DNA of 58,786 nt from Actinomycetota bacterium (GTDB lineage Bacteria; Actinomycetota; Actinomycetes; S36-B12), in contig SYJA01000023.1 in assembly GCA_005798555.1 (NCBI GenBank), forward strand, positions 1 through 58,786, given 5' to 3'. Below, piece after piece: positions 24,518-35,250 of the stretch (position 1 is its first letter; each line of letters begins with the position of its first letter). The position numbers and the translations under genes were made by a program. The notes beneath the pieces are model-generated. The model made no database searches. It was not told where the DNA came from and was given only the letters and a program-made list of their open reading frames with translations.

Positions 24518-26794
24518 GTGGCTAAGGAAGCACCGCTGATCACGGAGCCGGTTTCGCAACCAGGCTTGGTCACGGTCGCGTCCGAGGGTTTTCGGTCACG
24601 GGTTGCCCGCCTGGCTGGGATCCAGCGCCGGGCGCACCCAGAACTAGATCCACTTTTTCGAACCTTGCGTCAATACCATCCGAAATCAGATACCCGGATG
24701 GTCGAACGCGCATACGAGATGGCCGAGTATCTGCATCGCAACCAGACCCGTATGTCGGGGGAGAAGTACATAACGCACCCGTTGGCGGTCGCGACCATCC
24801 TCGCCGATCTCGGCATGACCGCGCCGACTCTGGCCGCGGCGCTGTTGCATGACACCGTGGAAGACACCGGCTATTCCCTTGATGCCCTTCGTGAGGATTT
24901 CGGTGATGAAATCGCCCAGTTGGTTGATGGTGTAACCAAACTCGACCGGGTCAAATATGGCGAGTCATCAGCCGCAGAGACCGTCCGCAAAATGGTAGTT
25001 GCCATGGCGCGCGATATTCGAGTGCTAGTAATTAAGCTTGCCGATCGCCTGCACAATATGCGCACCTTGCGCTATATGCCCGAGGAGAAGCAGCAGAATA
25101 AAGCGCGCGAAACCCTGGAGATCTATGCGCCGCTCGCCCATCGACTTGGGATAAATGCGGTCAAGTGGGAGTTAGAAGACCTTGCCTTTGCGACCATGCA
25201 TCCAAAGATGTACGACGAAATTGTGCAACTTGTAGGGCAGCGCGCGCCGTCACGCGACCAGTTGCTTTCGGAAATAATCGAGGAAATAAACGCGGATTTA
25301 CGTAAGGCGAAATTGCGTGCAGTGGTAAGCGGTCGTCCGAAGCACTATTACTCGGTGTATCAAAAAATGATCGTCCGAGGCCGAGATTTCGCCGACATCT
25401 ATGACTTGCTCGGTGTTCGAATTCTTGTCGAGAGCCTCAGGGATTGCTATGCGGTGCTTGGGGTGATCCATGCCAAGTGGAGTCCAGTGCCCGGGCGGTT
25501 CAAGGATTTCATTGCGATGCCGAAGTTCAACATGTATCAGTCACTTCATACGACCGTCATCGGCACGGAGGGCAAGCCGGTCGAATTGCAGATTCGAACC
25601 CAAGACATGCACCGGTCCGCGGAGTTCGGTGTCGCAGCGCACTGGCGCTACAAGCAGCAAGATGTTGGTGGCAAGTCGGGCCCGGATGATTTCGGTTGGC
25701 TGCGCCAACTGATGGAGTGGCAGCGTGAAACCGAAGACCCAGATGAGTTCATGGATTCCCTTCGCTATGACCTTAGCTCCTCCGAGGTATTCGTCTTCAC
25801 TCCCAAAGGTGATGTCGTTGCCTTGCCAAGCAGTGCGACGCCGGTGGATTTTGCTTACAGTGTGCATACCGAAGTGGGCCATCGGTGCGTTGGCGCAAGG
25901 GTTAACGGCAAATTGGTGCCGCTGGAATCGAAGTTGGATAACGGCGATGTCGTCGAGATCTTCACCTCCAAGGCCGAGGGGGCGGGACCAAGCCGCGACT
26001 GGGTGACATTTGTTGCATCCGCGCGGGCGAAGAGCAAAATCAAGGGCTGGTTCTCCAAGGAGCGCCGCGAGGAAGCGGTTGAAACTGGCAAGGATGCCAT
26101 CGTGCGCGCCATGCGCAAGCAAGGCCTGCCTTTGCAACGCTTGATGACCAATCAGTCCTTGCAAAATATTGCGAGCGGGCTACACCAAAGCGATGTAACC
26201 GCCTTGTATGCCTCCGTTGGCGAGGGCCGGATTTCAGCCGCCACGATTGTCCAGAGGTTGGTAGACGCGGCGGGTGGTGTCGATGGCGCTGCCGATGATG
26301 CGGCCGAGGGTATTAACCCCGCGAGCTTGCGCCAGCGCACCCGGCCGGCTGGTGATGTCGGGGTGGTTGTCAAGGGCGTTGCTGACGTCTGGATCAAACT
26401 GGCCAAGTGCTGCACCCCGGTGCCCGGTGATGAGATTCTCGGATTTGTCACACGTGGTTCTGGGGTGTCCGTTCATCGTGCGGACTGCGTGAATATCCCC
26501 GGCCTGCAAGCAGAGCCTGAGCGAATCGTCGAGGTTACCTGGGCACCGACGGCATCGAGCGTATTTTTGGTGAACATCCAGGTCGAGGCACTTGATCGCG
26601 CCAGGCTCCTCAGCGATGTAACCAGAGCCCTATCGGACACCCACGTCAATATCCTGAGCGCTTCGGTCACGACTTCACGGGATCGAATCGCCCTGTCGCG
26701 ATTCACCTTCGAAATGGCCGACCCGAAGCACCTAGGTTCGGTGCTTAAGGCAGTACGCAGCGTAGAAGGGGTTTACGACGCATATCGAGTTTGA
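24518..26794 (+). CDS. rel: Bifunctional (p)ppGpp synthetase/hydrolase Rel
   Basis: The ~758-aa stringent-response enzyme has an HD hydrolase domain ([22 protein letters not shown]), a synthetase domain with [17 protein letters not shown] and ELQIRT, then TGS, helical/zinc-finger-like ([12 protein letters not shown]) and C-terminal ACT domains. RFKD is the RxKD form seen in bifunctional enzymes, unlike ExDD of monofunctional RelA, and the intact HD pair supports hydrolysis. An in-frame GTG at 24512 overlaps the GGAG box (24509-24512); the GTG at 24518 is 5 nt after that box and is preferred. It converges on the DUF349 gene with 25 nt between stops. Confidence 0.95.
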   Translation: MAKEAPLITEPVSQPGLVTVASEGFRSRVARLAGIQRRAHPELDPLFRTLRQYHPKSDTRMVERAYEMAEYLHRNQTRMSGEKYITHPLAVATILADLGMTAPTLAAALLHDTVEDTGYSLDALREDFGDEIAQLVDGVTKLDRVKYGESSAAETVRKMVVAMARDIRVLVIKLADRLHNMRTLRYMPEEKQQNKARETLEIYAPLAHRLGINAVKWELEDLAFATMHPKMYDEIVQLVGQRAPSRDQLLSEIIEEINADLRKAKLRAVVSGRPKHYYSVYQKMIVRGRDFADIYDLLGVRILVESLRDCYAVLGVIHAKWSPVPGRFKDFIAMPKFNMYQSLHTTVIGTEGKPVELQIRTQDMHRSAEFGVAAHWRYKQQDVGGKSGPDDFGWLRQLMEWQRETEDPDEFMDSLRYDLSSSEVFVFTPKGDVVALPSSATPVDFAYSVHTEVGHRCVGARVNGKLVPLESKLDNGDVVEIFTSKAEGAGPSRDWVTFVASARAKSKIKGWFSKERREEAVETGKDAIVRAMRKQGLPLQRLMTNQSLQNIASGLHQSDVTALYASVGEGRISAATIVQRLVDAAGGVDGAADDAAEGINPASLRQRTRPAGDVGVVVKGVADVWIKLAKCCTPVPGDEILGFVTRGSGVSVHRADCVNIPGLQAEPERIVEVTWAPTASSVFLVNIQVEALDRARLLSDVTRALSDTHVNILSASVTTSRDRIALSRFTFEMADPKHLGSVLKAVRSVEGVYDAYRV

Positions 26795-26819
26795 CAGTTG
26801 GCTATAACCTGGCCCATTA

Positions 26820-28139
26820 CTAGCCCACGTGGGTAAGTGACCCGAATTCATTCGCTGCTGCTTGCGCTGCACGAAGTAACGCCGTCGTCTGCTCTATGGC
26901 AGCCTCCAACTTTTCGACCTCGCGCAGATTTCCGCTCGCCTCGGCCTTTTGCCGCTTGGCCTCGAGCTTGGCGATGCCATCTGCAAACACGTTCGCTGTG
27001 GATTCCGCCCGTACCCGTGCCTCTGGGTTGGATTTCTTCCAGCTTTCGGACTCATCCTTGCGTAAGGTTTCATCAACTTTGCGGAGTCGATTTTCCAGGC
27101 GCTCCCGATCTCCGCGGGGTAGGTCGCCGACTTTCTCCCAACGCTCGTGGATCCCGCGAAGGGCCACTTTCGCTGCCTTGTGGTCGGTGATCGGCAGCAG
27201 TGCCTCGGCCTGCGAAACCAGTAGCTCCTTTTCAGCGATATTTGGCAGGAGCGCGGCTTCGGCCTGCAGGTCCGCGGCGGTCTTCGCGGCGAAGAACTCG
27301 TCCTGCGCTGCCTTGAAGCGCTTCCAGAGCTTGTCCTCGTCACTTCGCCCGGCGCGTGGGGCCGATTTCCAGTCATTCATCAGGTCGCGGATCTTCTTGC
27401 CGGTGCCCACCCAATCGGTGGATTTGGCCAGGGCTTCGGCGGTGGCAATTAGTTCGCGCTTGCGTGCGACCGCAACCTTGTGCAGGGCGTCGGCCTCGGC
27501 GAAGTGCTGACGTCGACGCTTATCGAAGCCAGTGCGGGCGGTGCTGATGCGTTTCCAGAGTACCTGCTCGGTGGCCCGATCGGTGTGCGGAAGTACCTTC
27601 CACTCTTCGACGATTGCGCCGAAGCGCTCACTTGATTGTTTCCAGGAGGTCGAAGGGCCGAGTTTCTCGGCTTCAGCCGCCAGCGCCTCCCGGGCCGCCG
27701 TGGCCTCGGCGCGAGCGGCGGCACGTTTTTCGGTCAACTCAGCGCGGGCTTGGGCGATACCTGCGGCAACGGCCTGGCATTTAATGTCAAGGGCGGCCAG
27801 GTCGCCAACAAAGGATCGGGCGGTAATTGCTTGTTGGACTTTCACTAGCACGCTTTGGGCTTGCTCCGGGGTTGCTCGACCGTCGGCCAAGCGGGCCCCG
27901 ATCAGGTCAATTTCGACCAACAAATCCTCGTACTTGCGCTGAAAGAAGGCCAAGCCGGCGGCCGGGGGGCCGGCGGCCCACTGCCCGATGCGAATCTCTC
28001 CTTCAGGCGCCAGCAAATAGACCGTTCCATCTGCTTCCACCCGGCCAAACGGCGAAGACTCGGGTGCTGCGGGTGCCGGTGCCCGGCGCAGCATGGCTGG
28101 CGTGGGCATTACCGGGGTCGGCCCATTGGGGTCGGCCAT
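26820..28139 (-). CDS. DUF349 domain protein
   Basis: The 439-aa soluble protein has an N-terminal part with GTVYLLAPEGEIRIGQWAAG and then a long helical region with at least three DUF349 repeats. Each repeat ends in a W-K-(R/S)-type aromatic-basic pair (EEWKVLPH, NDWKSAPR, ERWEKVGDL) and is rich in Ala, Glu, Arg and Lys, giving predicted coiled coils. The function is not established. Its position between rel and a membrane cyclophilin is conserved in Streptomyces. ATG 28139 has AGGTTCC upstream. It is probably co-transcribed after the cyclophilin gene, with a 51-nt gap. Confidence 0.85.
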   Translation of the reverse strand: MADPNGPTPVMPTPAMLRRAPAPAAPESSPFGRVEADGTVYLLAPEGEIRIGQWAAGPPAAGLAFFQRKYEDLLVEIDLIGARLADGRATPEQAQSVLVKVQQAITARSFVGDLAALDIKCQAVAAGIAQARAELTEKRAAARAEATAAREALAAEAEKLGPSTSWKQSSERFGAIVEEWKVLPHTDRATEQVLWKRISTARTGFDKRRRQHFAEADALHKVAVARKRELIATAEALAKSTDWVGTGKKIRDLMNDWKSAPRAGRSDEDKLWKRFKAAQDEFFAAKTAADLQAEAALLPNIAEKELLVSQAEALLPITDHKAAKVALRGIHERWEKVGDLPRGDRERLENRLRKVDETLRKDESESWKKSNPEARVRAESTANVFADGIAKLEAKRQKAEASGNLREVEKLEAAIEQTTALLRAAQAAANEFGSLTHVG

Positions 28140-28190
28140 CGAGGAACCTGCCTATCGTTTGGGGTGTATTTCCTAACCGTACCGGCCCAA

Positions 28191-28988
28191 TTACCCGGTT
28201 TGGGCCGTTGCTGTCTCAATTGTTATGGACTGGAGCGGCGGCCCGTCTGCACCACCACCGACGACCCCGCCGGCCGCCACCTGGCGCACGATGTCCAGTC
28301 CGGCGGTGATGGTGCCCCAAATGGTGTATCCAGCCGGCAAGGTGGTGTCCTCATAAACGAGGAAGAACTGCGAGCCATTGGTATTGGGGCCGGCGTTGGC
28401 CATGGCAACCGACCCGGCCGGGTAATTTGCCGTGCCGGCCACCGGCAGGTTCTCATCTGGCACCTCATAACCAGGACCACCGGTGCCGTCGCCCTTTGGA
28501 TCACCACATTGCAGGACAAAAATCCCGGCGGTGGTCAACCGATGGCAGCTGACGGCATCATAAAAGCCCTGCTCGACTAAGAAGATCTCCGACGCAACCG
28601 TAAGTGGCGCTTCGGCGGGCAGGGTGGATATCACGATGTCGCCGCAGTTGGTGACCAAAGTGATCTTCGCTGGACTCGAGGAAAGCGGTGACGCGGCCGG
28701 GGCACTCGCCCACGATTGATCATCGGGGCGGGCGGGGATCGGTGGGGTGCAGTTCGAGGCCGGTGCTTGCGAGGCAGCCGCCGATGCGGCCACCACTGCT
28801 GCCGGCTCGGAGTTGTCGCGCTGGCTGATGAACACCACGGCTAGGGAGCCGGCCACCAGGACGACGACCACGATGGCCGCGACTAACTTTTGGCGCTGGC
28901 CGCGACGCTTGGCACTCGCTACGCGACGTGCCTGCTGACGTTCGTACTTTTCCCGGGCCAATTGGCGCTCGCGCTGGTTACTTGCCAC
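28191..28988 (-). CDS. Membrane-anchored cyclophilin-type peptidyl-prolyl isomerase
   Basis: The 265-aa protein starts with a highly basic cytoplasmic segment (residues 1-34), one membrane helix (~35-54), an Ala/Ser/Pro-rich linker, and an extracytoplasmic cyclophilin domain (~105-265). The domain has TNCGDIVIST, a GFYD…CHRL segment, a PDENLP loop, SVAMANAGPNTNGSQFFL and a terminal V-V-G-G-G-A-D-G-P-P region. FVLQCGDPKGDGTGGPGYE replaces the usual FMIQGGD core, giving Cys for Gly, so catalytic vigour is uncertain. It likely helps fold exported proteins. The gene diverges from the MBL hydrolase gene with only 19 nt between. Confidence 0.87.
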   Translation of the reverse strand: MASNQRERQLAREKYERQQARRVASAKRRGQRQKLVAAIVVVVLVAGSLAVVFISQRDNSEPAAVVAASAAASQAPASNCTPPIPARPDDQSWASAPAASPLSSSPAKITLVTNCGDIVISTLPAEAPLTVASEIFLVEQGFYDAVSCHRLTTAGIFVLQCGDPKGDGTGGPGYEVPDENLPVAGTANYPAGSVAMANAGPNTNGSQFFLVYEDTTLPAGYTIWGTITAGLDIVRQVAAGGVVGGGADGPPLQSITIETATAQTG

Positions 28989-29007
28989 CCGCGGAGTCTA
29001 TTCGGCC

Positions 29008-29733
29008 GTGGATTTGCTCGGCACTAGGCTTGCGAAGGTGTTGATCGCAGGCTTTCCCGCAGGGCCATGGGCCACGAACTGCTATGTGATCGCCACCGCC
29101 CCAGGGCAGCCGTGCGTCATCGTGGATCCTGGCCAAGGCAGTATCGACGGGGTACTTGAGATAGTCCGCGAGCAGCACTTATTGCCGGCCGCGGTGCTCC
29201 TTACCCACGGCCACATTGATCACGTTTGGTCTGTAGCCCCCGTCGCGGCCGGATTTGATATCCCGGCACTTATCCACGCTGACGATCGATATCGCCTTGC
29301 TGACCCGATTGGCACCACCTCCAGCATGGGCCGTGAGCAGTTGCTGGCGATGACGAAGGGGGCCTTGGAATTGACCGAGCCGAAGGAAGTACGCGTGATC
29401 GGCGACGAGGAGGTGTTGGATCTGGCCGGCTTGGGGCTGCGAGTGCGACACGCACCGGGGCACACGGAGGGTTCGGTGGTCTTTCAGGTCGCCGATGTCG
29501 ATGCGCCGATCATGTTGAGTGGGGATCTGTTATTCGCGGGATCTATCGGTCGAACGGATCTACCCGGTGGCGATGGCCTAGCCATGGTCAAGTCACTGAC
29601 CCGGGTCGTGCTGGGCGCCCCTGATGAGACATTGGTCCTGCCGGGGCATGGCCCCCAGACCACAATTGGGGTCGAGCGGGCCACGAATCCGTACTTGGCC
29701 CAAGCTGACCCGGCTCCAAGGCGAGGGTTGTAG
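29008..29733 (+). CDS. MBL-fold metallohydrolase, glyoxalase II-like
   Basis: The 241-aa metallo-beta-lactamase-fold protein has THGHIDH (H67, H69, D71, H72), a later HAPGHTEG histidine, GDLLFAGSIGRTDL with the bridging Asp, and a terminal PGHGPQTT histidine. Together these form the complete di-metal site. GPWATNCYVI at the start is typical of glyoxalase II-like proteins upstream of actinobacterial hisS. The substrate is unknown; thioester hydrolysis is the family default. GTG 29008 gives 241 aa, and GTG 29038 (VLIAGF) matches family N-termini better. hisS starts 2 nt after the stop. Confidence 0.85.
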   Translation: MDLLGTRLAKVLIAGFPAGPWATNCYVIATAPGQPCVIVDPGQGSIDGVLEIVREQHLLPAAVLLTHGHIDHVWSVAPVAAGFDIPALIHADDRYRLADPIGTTSSMGREQLLAMTKGALELTEPKEVRVIGDEEVLDLAGLGLRVRHAPGHTEGSVVFQVADVDAPIMLSGDLLFAGSIGRTDLPGGDGLAMVKSLTRVVLGAPDETLVLPGHGPQTTIGVERATNPYLAQADPAPRRGL

Positions 29734-29735
29734 TC

Positions 29736-31106
29736 ATGGCAAAAATCAACCGGCTGTCGGGTTTTCCCGAGTTACTTCCGCCTGGGCGGGTAATCGAACA
29801 GCACGTTCTCGATACCGCTCGCGAGATTTTTGAACTGCACGGATTCCTCTCACTGGAGACACGCGCGGTCGAGCCGGTTGAACAGATGCAGCGAGACGGC
29901 GAAATCGACAAAGAGATTTATGTGTTGCGCCGCCTGCAGGCCACGGCTGATGAAGCAGACCTAGGCCTGGGCCTGCACTTTGACTTAACCGTGCCATTTG
30001 CGAGGTACGTACTCGAGCACGCAGCGGCGTTGGAGTTCCCGCTGCGCCGGTACCAGATACAAAAGGTCTGGCGGGGTGAGCGTCCCCAGGAAGGCCGCTT
30101 CCGGGAGTTCACGCAGGCCGATATTGATGTGGTAGGCAAGGACGCACTGGCTTTTCACCACGAGGTCGAGATTGCAGTGGTGATGTCATCTTTATTGGCA
30201 AGCCTGCCGATTCCACGGGCCAGAATTCAGGTTAACAACCGCAAGCTCGCCGAGGGCTTCTATCTCGGGGTCGGGGCGACTGATACCCAAGGGGTGCTGC
30301 GAGCCATCGACAAGTTAGACAAGATTGGTCCCGACCAGGTTCGCGTCTTGCTGGAGTCGGAAGCAGGTTTGACGCCGGAGGCCGCAGCCAAATGCCTTGC
30401 GCTTGCGGCAATCTGCACGCCGGACGCAACATTCGTTGATCAAGTTCGGGCACTTGGCGTGCGAAATGACCTACTGGATCAAGGGTTGAGTGAACTTTCG
30501 GCCGTGGTGATCGGGGCTAATGCTGAGCGGCCGGGCTCAGTTGTGGCGGATCTACGGATAGCCCGCGGGCTGGATTACTACACCGGCACCGTCTATGAGA
30601 CCCAATTGGTTGGCTTTGAGGCTGCTGGATCAATTAGCTCAGGTGGCCGTTACGACGATTTGGCAAGTGACGCCAAGCAGAGTTATCCCGGCGTCGGAAT
30701 CTCCCTGGGAGTTACCCGCCTGGTGTCAATTCTTATTGCGAAGGGTTTGGTGGCTGCCTCGCGTGCGGTGCCGTCCGCCGTTCTAGTTGCCGTCGCCGAT
30801 GAGGCAAGTCGCGCATCGAGTGAATTGGTGGCTCGGGAATTGCGCCGGCGTGGCATATCTTGCGAAGTGGCACCAAGTGCAGATAAATTCGGCAAGCAGA
30901 TCCGCTACGCGGATCGGCGCGCGATACCTTATGTGTGGTTTCCAGCTTCCGCTGCCGAGGGTACTGCCGGCGATACGGTTAAGGATATTCGCTCAGGTGA
31001 TCAAGTCGATGCAGATGCCGCGACTTGGCAGCCGCCACTTGAAGACATGAAGCCAAGGGTTTTCGCCACCGCCGATACATCAACTGCATCAAAGGAGAGT
31101 TCGTGA
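29736..31106 (+). CDS. hisS: Histidyl-tRNA synthetase
   Basis: Class II synthetase of 456 aa charging tRNA-His. Motif 2 region is [15 protein letters not shown], with HisA motifs [13 protein letters not shown] and SGGRYDDL present. The [11 protein letters not shown] strand and a C-terminal HGTP anticodon-binding domain (~340-430) are as expected. It is somewhat long because of a polar C-terminal tail of ~25 residues. Its stop overlaps the aspS GTG. Confidence 0.95.
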   Translation: MAKINRLSGFPELLPPGRVIEQHVLDTAREIFELHGFLSLETRAVEPVEQMQRDGEIDKEIYVLRRLQATADEADLGLGLHFDLTVPFARYVLEHAAALEFPLRRYQIQKVWRGERPQEGRFREFTQADIDVVGKDALAFHHEVEIAVVMSSLLASLPIPRARIQVNNRKLAEGFYLGVGATDTQGVLRAIDKLDKIGPDQVRVLLESEAGLTPEAAAKCLALAAICTPDATFVDQVRALGVRNDLLDQGLSELSAVVIGANAERPGSVVADLRIARGLDYYTGTVYETQLVGFEAAGSISSGGRYDDLASDAKQSYPGVGISLGVTRLVSILIAKGLVAASRAVPSAVLVAVADEASRASSELVARELRRRGISCEVAPSADKFGKQIRYADRRAIPYVWFPASAAEGTAGDTVKDIRSGDQVDADAATWQPPLEDMKPRVFATADTSTASKESS

Positions 31107-32884
31107 TTCGCTCACACGGCGCTGGTTCACTTCGCGCTGAAGATGCGGGCAGCACTGTTGCCCTGGCCGGCTGGGTAGCCAGCCGCCGGGATCACGGTGG
31201 GGTGGCATTCTTGGACCTGCGTGATGCCAGTGGGGTAGTTCAGGTTGTCGTGCGTGATACAGCGATAGCCCATGCCCTTCGTGATGAGTACTGCTTGAAG
31301 ATCACCGGCACCGTTGAACTGCGCCCATCGGGCAACGAGAACCCGGATTTAGCAACCGGTGCGATCGAGGTGATGGGGGATGTCGTGGAGGTGCTCTCGA
31401 CATCGGCGCCGTTGCCGTTCCCGATTGATGACCGAGTGAGCGTCGGCGATGAGGTCCGGCTTAAGTACCGGTACCTAGATTTGCGAAGGCAATCCGCGGG
31501 CGCTGCCTTGCGCATGCGATCTCGGGTCAATCAGATTGCCCGCGACGTGTTGCTGGAACGTGACTTCGTTGAAATCGAGACCCCGACGCTGACTCGTTCC
31601 ACCCCAGAAGGCGCGCGAGATTTCTTGGTTCCGGTGCGCCTGCAGCCCGGCCGTTGGTATGCGCTGCCGCAGTCACCGCAACTTTTCAAGCAGCTGCTCA
31701 TGGTGGCGGGGATGGAGCGTTACTTCCAGATCGCCCGCTGCTATCGCGACGAGGATTTTCGTGCTGACCGGCAACCGGAGTTCACCCAACTCGATATCGA
31801 GATGTCATTCGTTGAGCAAGACGATGTCATTGAGGTGGGCGAGGCGGTGATCCGCGGGCTCTGGAAGGGCATCTTGGGTTACGAAATTGGCGATATCCCA
31901 CGTATGACTTATCACGAGGCCATGCGCCGGTTTGGCAGTGACAAGCCCGATTTGCGTTTCGGGATTGAATTAGTGGATCTTACGGAATACTTCGCGGCTA
32001 CCCCATTTCGGGTGTTCCAGGCTGACTACGTGGGTGCGGTCGTGATGCCCGGGGGCGCCGATCAGCCGCGACGTGCCTTTGATGCCTGGCAGGAGTGGGC
32101 CAAGCAGCGAGGTGCCAAGGGTCTGGCCTATGTGACGGTTGATGCGGACGGCACGCTCGGGGGACCGGTTGCGAAGAATCTCAGTGACGCGGAACGTGCG
32201 GGCCTCGCAGCAGCGGCTCTCGCCCAGCCTGGTGACTGCGTCTTTTTTGCCGCGGGCAAGCCGGCTGAAGCCCGAACGCTCCTAGGAGCCGCACGGCTGG
32301 AGATAGCCCGTCGGCTGGAGCTAATCGATGAGAGCACCTGGTCATTCCTGTGGGTAATCGACGCGCCGATGTTCGAGGAGACAAAGGACGATCAAGGAAA
32401 CTTGGGCTGGACGGCCGTGCATCACCCGTTTACGTCACCGAATCTGCAATGGCGCGATAATTTCGAGCAAGCACCCAGCGAAGCCTTGGCCTGGGCCTAT
32501 GACATCGTCTGCAATGGCAATGAGATTGGTGGCGGGTCAATCCGTATTCATCAAGCGGATGTGCAGCAGCGGGTATTCACAATGCTTGGCATGTCAGATA
32601 TCGAAGCCCAAGAGAAGTTCGGGTTTTTGCTTGAGGCATTCACGTTCGGTCCGCCGCCCCACGGGGGCATTGCAATTGGCTGGGACCGCACTTGCATGTT
32701 GCTGGCCGGTGCGACGTCACTTCGTGACGTAATCGCCTTCCCGAAAACCGGTGCCGGTCACGATCCTCTGACCGGCGCACCCAGCACCATCACATTGCAG
32801 CAGCGCCGTGAGGCCGGGATCGACGCCGTGCCCGAGCTCGCTGAGCGCCCAACCGCTGACGCCGAGCGGCCAGCTGTCTCCTGA
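31103..32884 (+). CDS. aspS: Aspartyl-tRNA synthetase
   Basis: The 593-aa class IIb enzyme has an N-terminal OB anticodon domain ([21 protein letters not shown]), catalytic motif 2 [18 protein letters not shown], a bacterial GAD insertion (~290-400), and motif 3 [13 protein letters not shown]. Bacterial AspRS of this type is often non-discriminating, charging tRNA-Asn too when no AsnRS is present. That cannot be settled from the window. Start GTG 31103 overlaps hisS, and the stop overlaps the acetyltransferase ATG. Confidence 0.95.
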   Translation: MIRSHGAGSLRAEDAGSTVALAGWVASRRDHGGVAFLDLRDASGVVQVVVRDTAIAHALRDEYCLKITGTVELRPSGNENPDLATGAIEVMGDVVEVLSTSAPLPFPIDDRVSVGDEVRLKYRYLDLRRQSAGAALRMRSRVNQIARDVLLERDFVEIETPTLTRSTPEGARDFLVPVRLQPGRWYALPQSPQLFKQLLMVAGMERYFQIARCYRDEDFRADRQPEFTQLDIEMSFVEQDDVIEVGEAVIRGLWKGILGYEIGDIPRMTYHEAMRRFGSDKPDLRFGIELVDLTEYFAATPFRVFQADYVGAVVMPGGADQPRRAFDAWQEWAKQRGAKGLAYVTVDADGTLGGPVAKNLSDAERAGLAAAALAQPGDCVFFAAGKPAEARTLLGAARLEIARRLELIDESTWSFLWVIDAPMFEETKDDQGNLGWTAVHHPFTSPNLQWRDNFEQAPSEALAWAYDIVCNGNEIGGGSIRIHQADVQQRVFTMLGMSDIEAQEKFGFLLEAFTFGPPPHGGIAIGWDRTCMLLAGATSLRDVIAFPKTGAGHDPLTGAPSTITLQQRREAGIDAVPELAERPTADAERPAVS

Positions 32885-33603
32885 TGGCTTCGGCAGGTGA
32901 CCTACTAGTTGCGGCGCGCCCCGATGACCCTTTCATCAGGTGGCGAGTGACCGGGGATGACTTGGTAGCGGTAGAGGTAGATGGCGACCACGTTGGCTGG
33001 CTGCGAGTCGCGGAGCAAACCGGTGAGGTGTGGGCGACCACGCTCGGCAACGAGCCAGCTCGGGTCACCGCAATTTTGACCGCACTAGCCGCATCGATGC
33101 CGATCAATGGCGTTACCGTGGAGGAGTCGGTGTTCGGGGGCTTGCCGCCGGTTTTCACCAGCCCAGATCCAGGGCATTGGTGCCAATGGACGCTGGACCC
33201 GGCAACCGTGGGTACACGTGAATCAAGTGCGCAGATCCTGGCGCCGGCTGACCATCGAATCTCGGATTTGTTGGCCCACTCTGATTCCGCACACGTGTTT
33301 CCTGGCGCAGACGGCATTGTGCGGTGGTGTGGGATGACACAGGGTGCGGAATTACTCTCGGTCGGGGCGCAGATTAATAGCGCATCCGGGGCCGCGCACC
33401 TAGTGAGTATCTGCACGCACCCAAGTGCCCGCGGCACTGGCTTGGCCCGCGAAGTCTGCAATCGCCTAATAATTGAGGCAATTGCCGACCAGGTACCGAT
33501 GATCATCTTGGAGATGTACGCCGGTAATGAGTCGGGCCGACGGCTGTACTCGGCGCTTGGGTTCAGTGCGGCAGGGGTGTATCGATCCGGCCGAATCATG
33601 TAG
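32884..33603 (+). CDS. GNAT-family N-acetyltransferase
   Basis: The 239-aa protein has a divergent N-terminal half and a C-terminal GNAT domain (~125-239) of FR47 type. The acetyl-CoA pyrophosphate loop is HPSARGTGLAREVC, followed by a LEMYAGNESGRRLYSALGF strand-helix that is very characteristic. The substrate is unknown. Its ATG shares one base with the aspS stop (TGATG), so it is the last gene of the MBL-hisS-aspS operon. rarA begins after 41 nt. Confidence 0.82.
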   Translation: MASAGDLLVAARPDDPFIRWRVTGDDLVAVEVDGDHVGWLRVAEQTGEVWATTLGNEPARVTAILTALAASMPINGVTVEESVFGGLPPVFTSPDPGHWCQWTLDPATVGTRESSAQILAPADHRISDLLAHSDSAHVFPGADGIVRWCGMTQGAELLSVGAQINSASGAAHLVSICTHPSARGTGLAREVCNRLIIEAIADQVPMIILEMYAGNESGRRLYSALGFSAAGVYRSGRIM

Positions 33604-33644
33604 CCCACATTTTCGGGATCGATGATGGTTCATAGGGTTGACCC

Positions 33645-34973
33645 GTGACGCTCTTTGACGATGGGTTGTCCCCGCAGCGGGCCTCGGCTCCCCTGGCGGT
33701 GCGGATGCGTCCACGAGTCATCGATGAGGTACTTGGGCAAGATGGTGTGCTAGCTGCAGGCTCCCCGCTGCGGACGATGCTGGAGAGCTCAGCGCATTGC
33801 GTGTCGGTCATTCTCTGGGGTCCGCCCGGTACCGGTAAGACGACGCTGGCTTCCTTGGTCTCCTTGGCTTCGGGGCGTACCTTTACCCAACTCTCCGCGG
33901 TGACCGCCGGGGTAAAGGATGTCCGCGAGGTCATCGAGACCGCCCGCGATCAGTTGGCAATGCACGGACGTGGAACGGTGCTGTTCATCGACGAGGTGCA
34001 TCGGTTCTCGAAGAGCCAGCAGGACGCATTGCTGCCGGCTGTTGAAAATGGTTGGGTCACCTTGATCGCGGCCACCACCGAGAACCCGAGTTTCTCGGTG
34101 ATCTCCCCGCTGCTATCGCGCAGCGTGGTCATCACGCTCGAGCCGCTGACCGAGGCCAACCTGACCGTGCTCATTCGGCGCGCGGTTAGCGATCCACGTG
34201 GGCTCGCCGATCGCATCTCCATCACGGACGATGCCGTAATAGCCCTAGCCCGAATGTCGATCGGGGACGCTCGCAGGGCGCTGACGGCCCTGGAGGCCGC
34301 ATCGGCGCCAATGCTGGCGACCGGAGGTGGCGCCCTTGGGGTGGAGCACGTGGAGCAGGCAGTGCAACATGTGGCCCTTCGATACGACAAGGATGGGGAC
34401 CAGCACTACGACGTGATCAGTGCTTTCATCAAGAGCGTGCGCGGCAGTGATGTTGATGCCGCCCTGCATTACTTGGCTCGGATGCTCGAAGCGGGCGAAG
34501 ACCCGCGGTTCGTTGCTCGGCGCTTGATGATCTTGGCCAGCGAGGATATCGGCATGGCCGATATCAGCGCGTTGCAGACCGCAGTTGCGGCGGCGTCAGC
34601 GGTGGCCCTGGTCGGAATGCCAGAGGCTCAGATCATTTTGGCGCACGCCACTATCCACGCCGCCCTTGCGCCGAAATCCAATGCCGTGGTGCTTGCGATC
34701 GGTGCGGCGACCGGTGACGTCAAGCGTGGCGTTATTGGCTCGGTGCCGCCGTGGCTGCGTGATGCGCATTACCCTGGGGCGGCCGCGTTGGGGCACGGTC
34801 AGTCATATGTCTACCCTCATGATCTCCCCGGCGGGGTGGCGCAGCAGCAATACCTGCCCGATGTCTTGGTGGGATCGCGTTACTACCAACCCACCACCCA
34901 TGGCGGGGAGGCGCACTGGGCACAGGTTGCAGCCCGGCTGGAGCAGGCGCGGCTCGGTGAGCCCAGCGGCTAA
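33645..34973 (+). CDS. rarA: Replication-associated recombination protein RarA (MgsA)
   Basis: The 442-aa AAA+ ATPase of the clamp-loader-like family acts at stalled replication forks. It shows Walker A GPPGTGKT (59-66), Walker [16 protein letters not shown], sensor-1 AATTENPSF and a C-terminal tetramerisation domain with GVQH/DYP-like blocks ([19 protein letters not shown]). In Streptomyces it precedes rpsD and alaS; here rpsD is absent. Start is GTG 33645. Confidence 0.93.
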   Translation: MTLFDDGLSPQRASAPLAVRMRPRVIDEVLGQDGVLAAGSPLRTMLESSAHCVSVILWGPPGTGKTTLASLVSLASGRTFTQLSAVTAGVKDVREVIETARDQLAMHGRGTVLFIDEVHRFSKSQQDALLPAVENGWVTLIAATTENPSFSVISPLLSRSVVITLEPLTEANLTVLIRRAVSDPRGLADRISITDDAVIALARMSIGDARRALTALEAASAPMLATGGGALGVEHVEQAVQHVALRYDKDGDQHYDVISAFIKSVRGSDVDAALHYLARMLEAGEDPRFVARRLMILASEDIGMADISALQTAVAAASAVALVGMPEAQIILAHATIHAALAPKSNAVVLAIGAATGDVKRGVIGSVPPWLRDAHYPGAAALGHGQSYVYPHDLPGGVAQQQYLPDVLVGSRYYQPTTHGGEAHWAQVAARLEQARLGEPSG

Positions 34974-35019
34974 GGTTGGGTCTTGATTAGATGACCTCTA
35001 GCAGCTTCTGGGAGTACTC

Positions 35020-35250
35020 GTGCGCAGGTTGTTCTGGACCGCGGTAGGTGCGGCGGGCGGTGTACTGCTTTATCGCCAAGGCCAAAAGTTCTTGGCCGAT
35101 GCTCGTGAGCAGGGCATGTTAGCCAGTGCCCAACAGGTAGGGATATCAGCGGCAACAACTTTGGGTGCGGCGCGGACCTTGCTTGCTGGGGCGGGGCGAC
35201 CAGCGCCTACCGCAATACCGGGCGCTGCTGCTGCCAAGGTGCACCGCTGA
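35020..35250 (+). CDS. Small conserved membrane-associated protein upstream of alaS
   Basis: The 76-aa protein begins MRRLFWTAVGAAGGVLLYR, a short amphipathic or membrane-inserting helix with glycine spacing, followed by an Ala-rich helix and a Pro/Ala-rich tail. It resembles the short DUF6167-type proteins that precede alaS in other actinobacteria. I know no function. GTG 35020 has GGGAG 6 nt upstream. The stop overlaps the alaS ATG (TGATG), indicating coupling. Confidence 0.65.
   Translation: MRRLFWTAVGAAGGVLLYRQGQKFLADAREQGMLASAQQVGISAATTLGAARTLLAGAGRPAPTAIPGAAAAKVHR

Noticed and set aside
26823-26832. Palindrome CCCACGTGGG at the end of the DUF349 gene
   Set aside because: It lies within the last codons (Thr-His-Val-Gly) and is short enough to occur by chance.
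28183-28207. 8-bp inverted repeat overlapping the stop of the cyclophilin gene
   Set aside because: No T run follows on the minus strand and one arm is coding; not convincing as a terminator.
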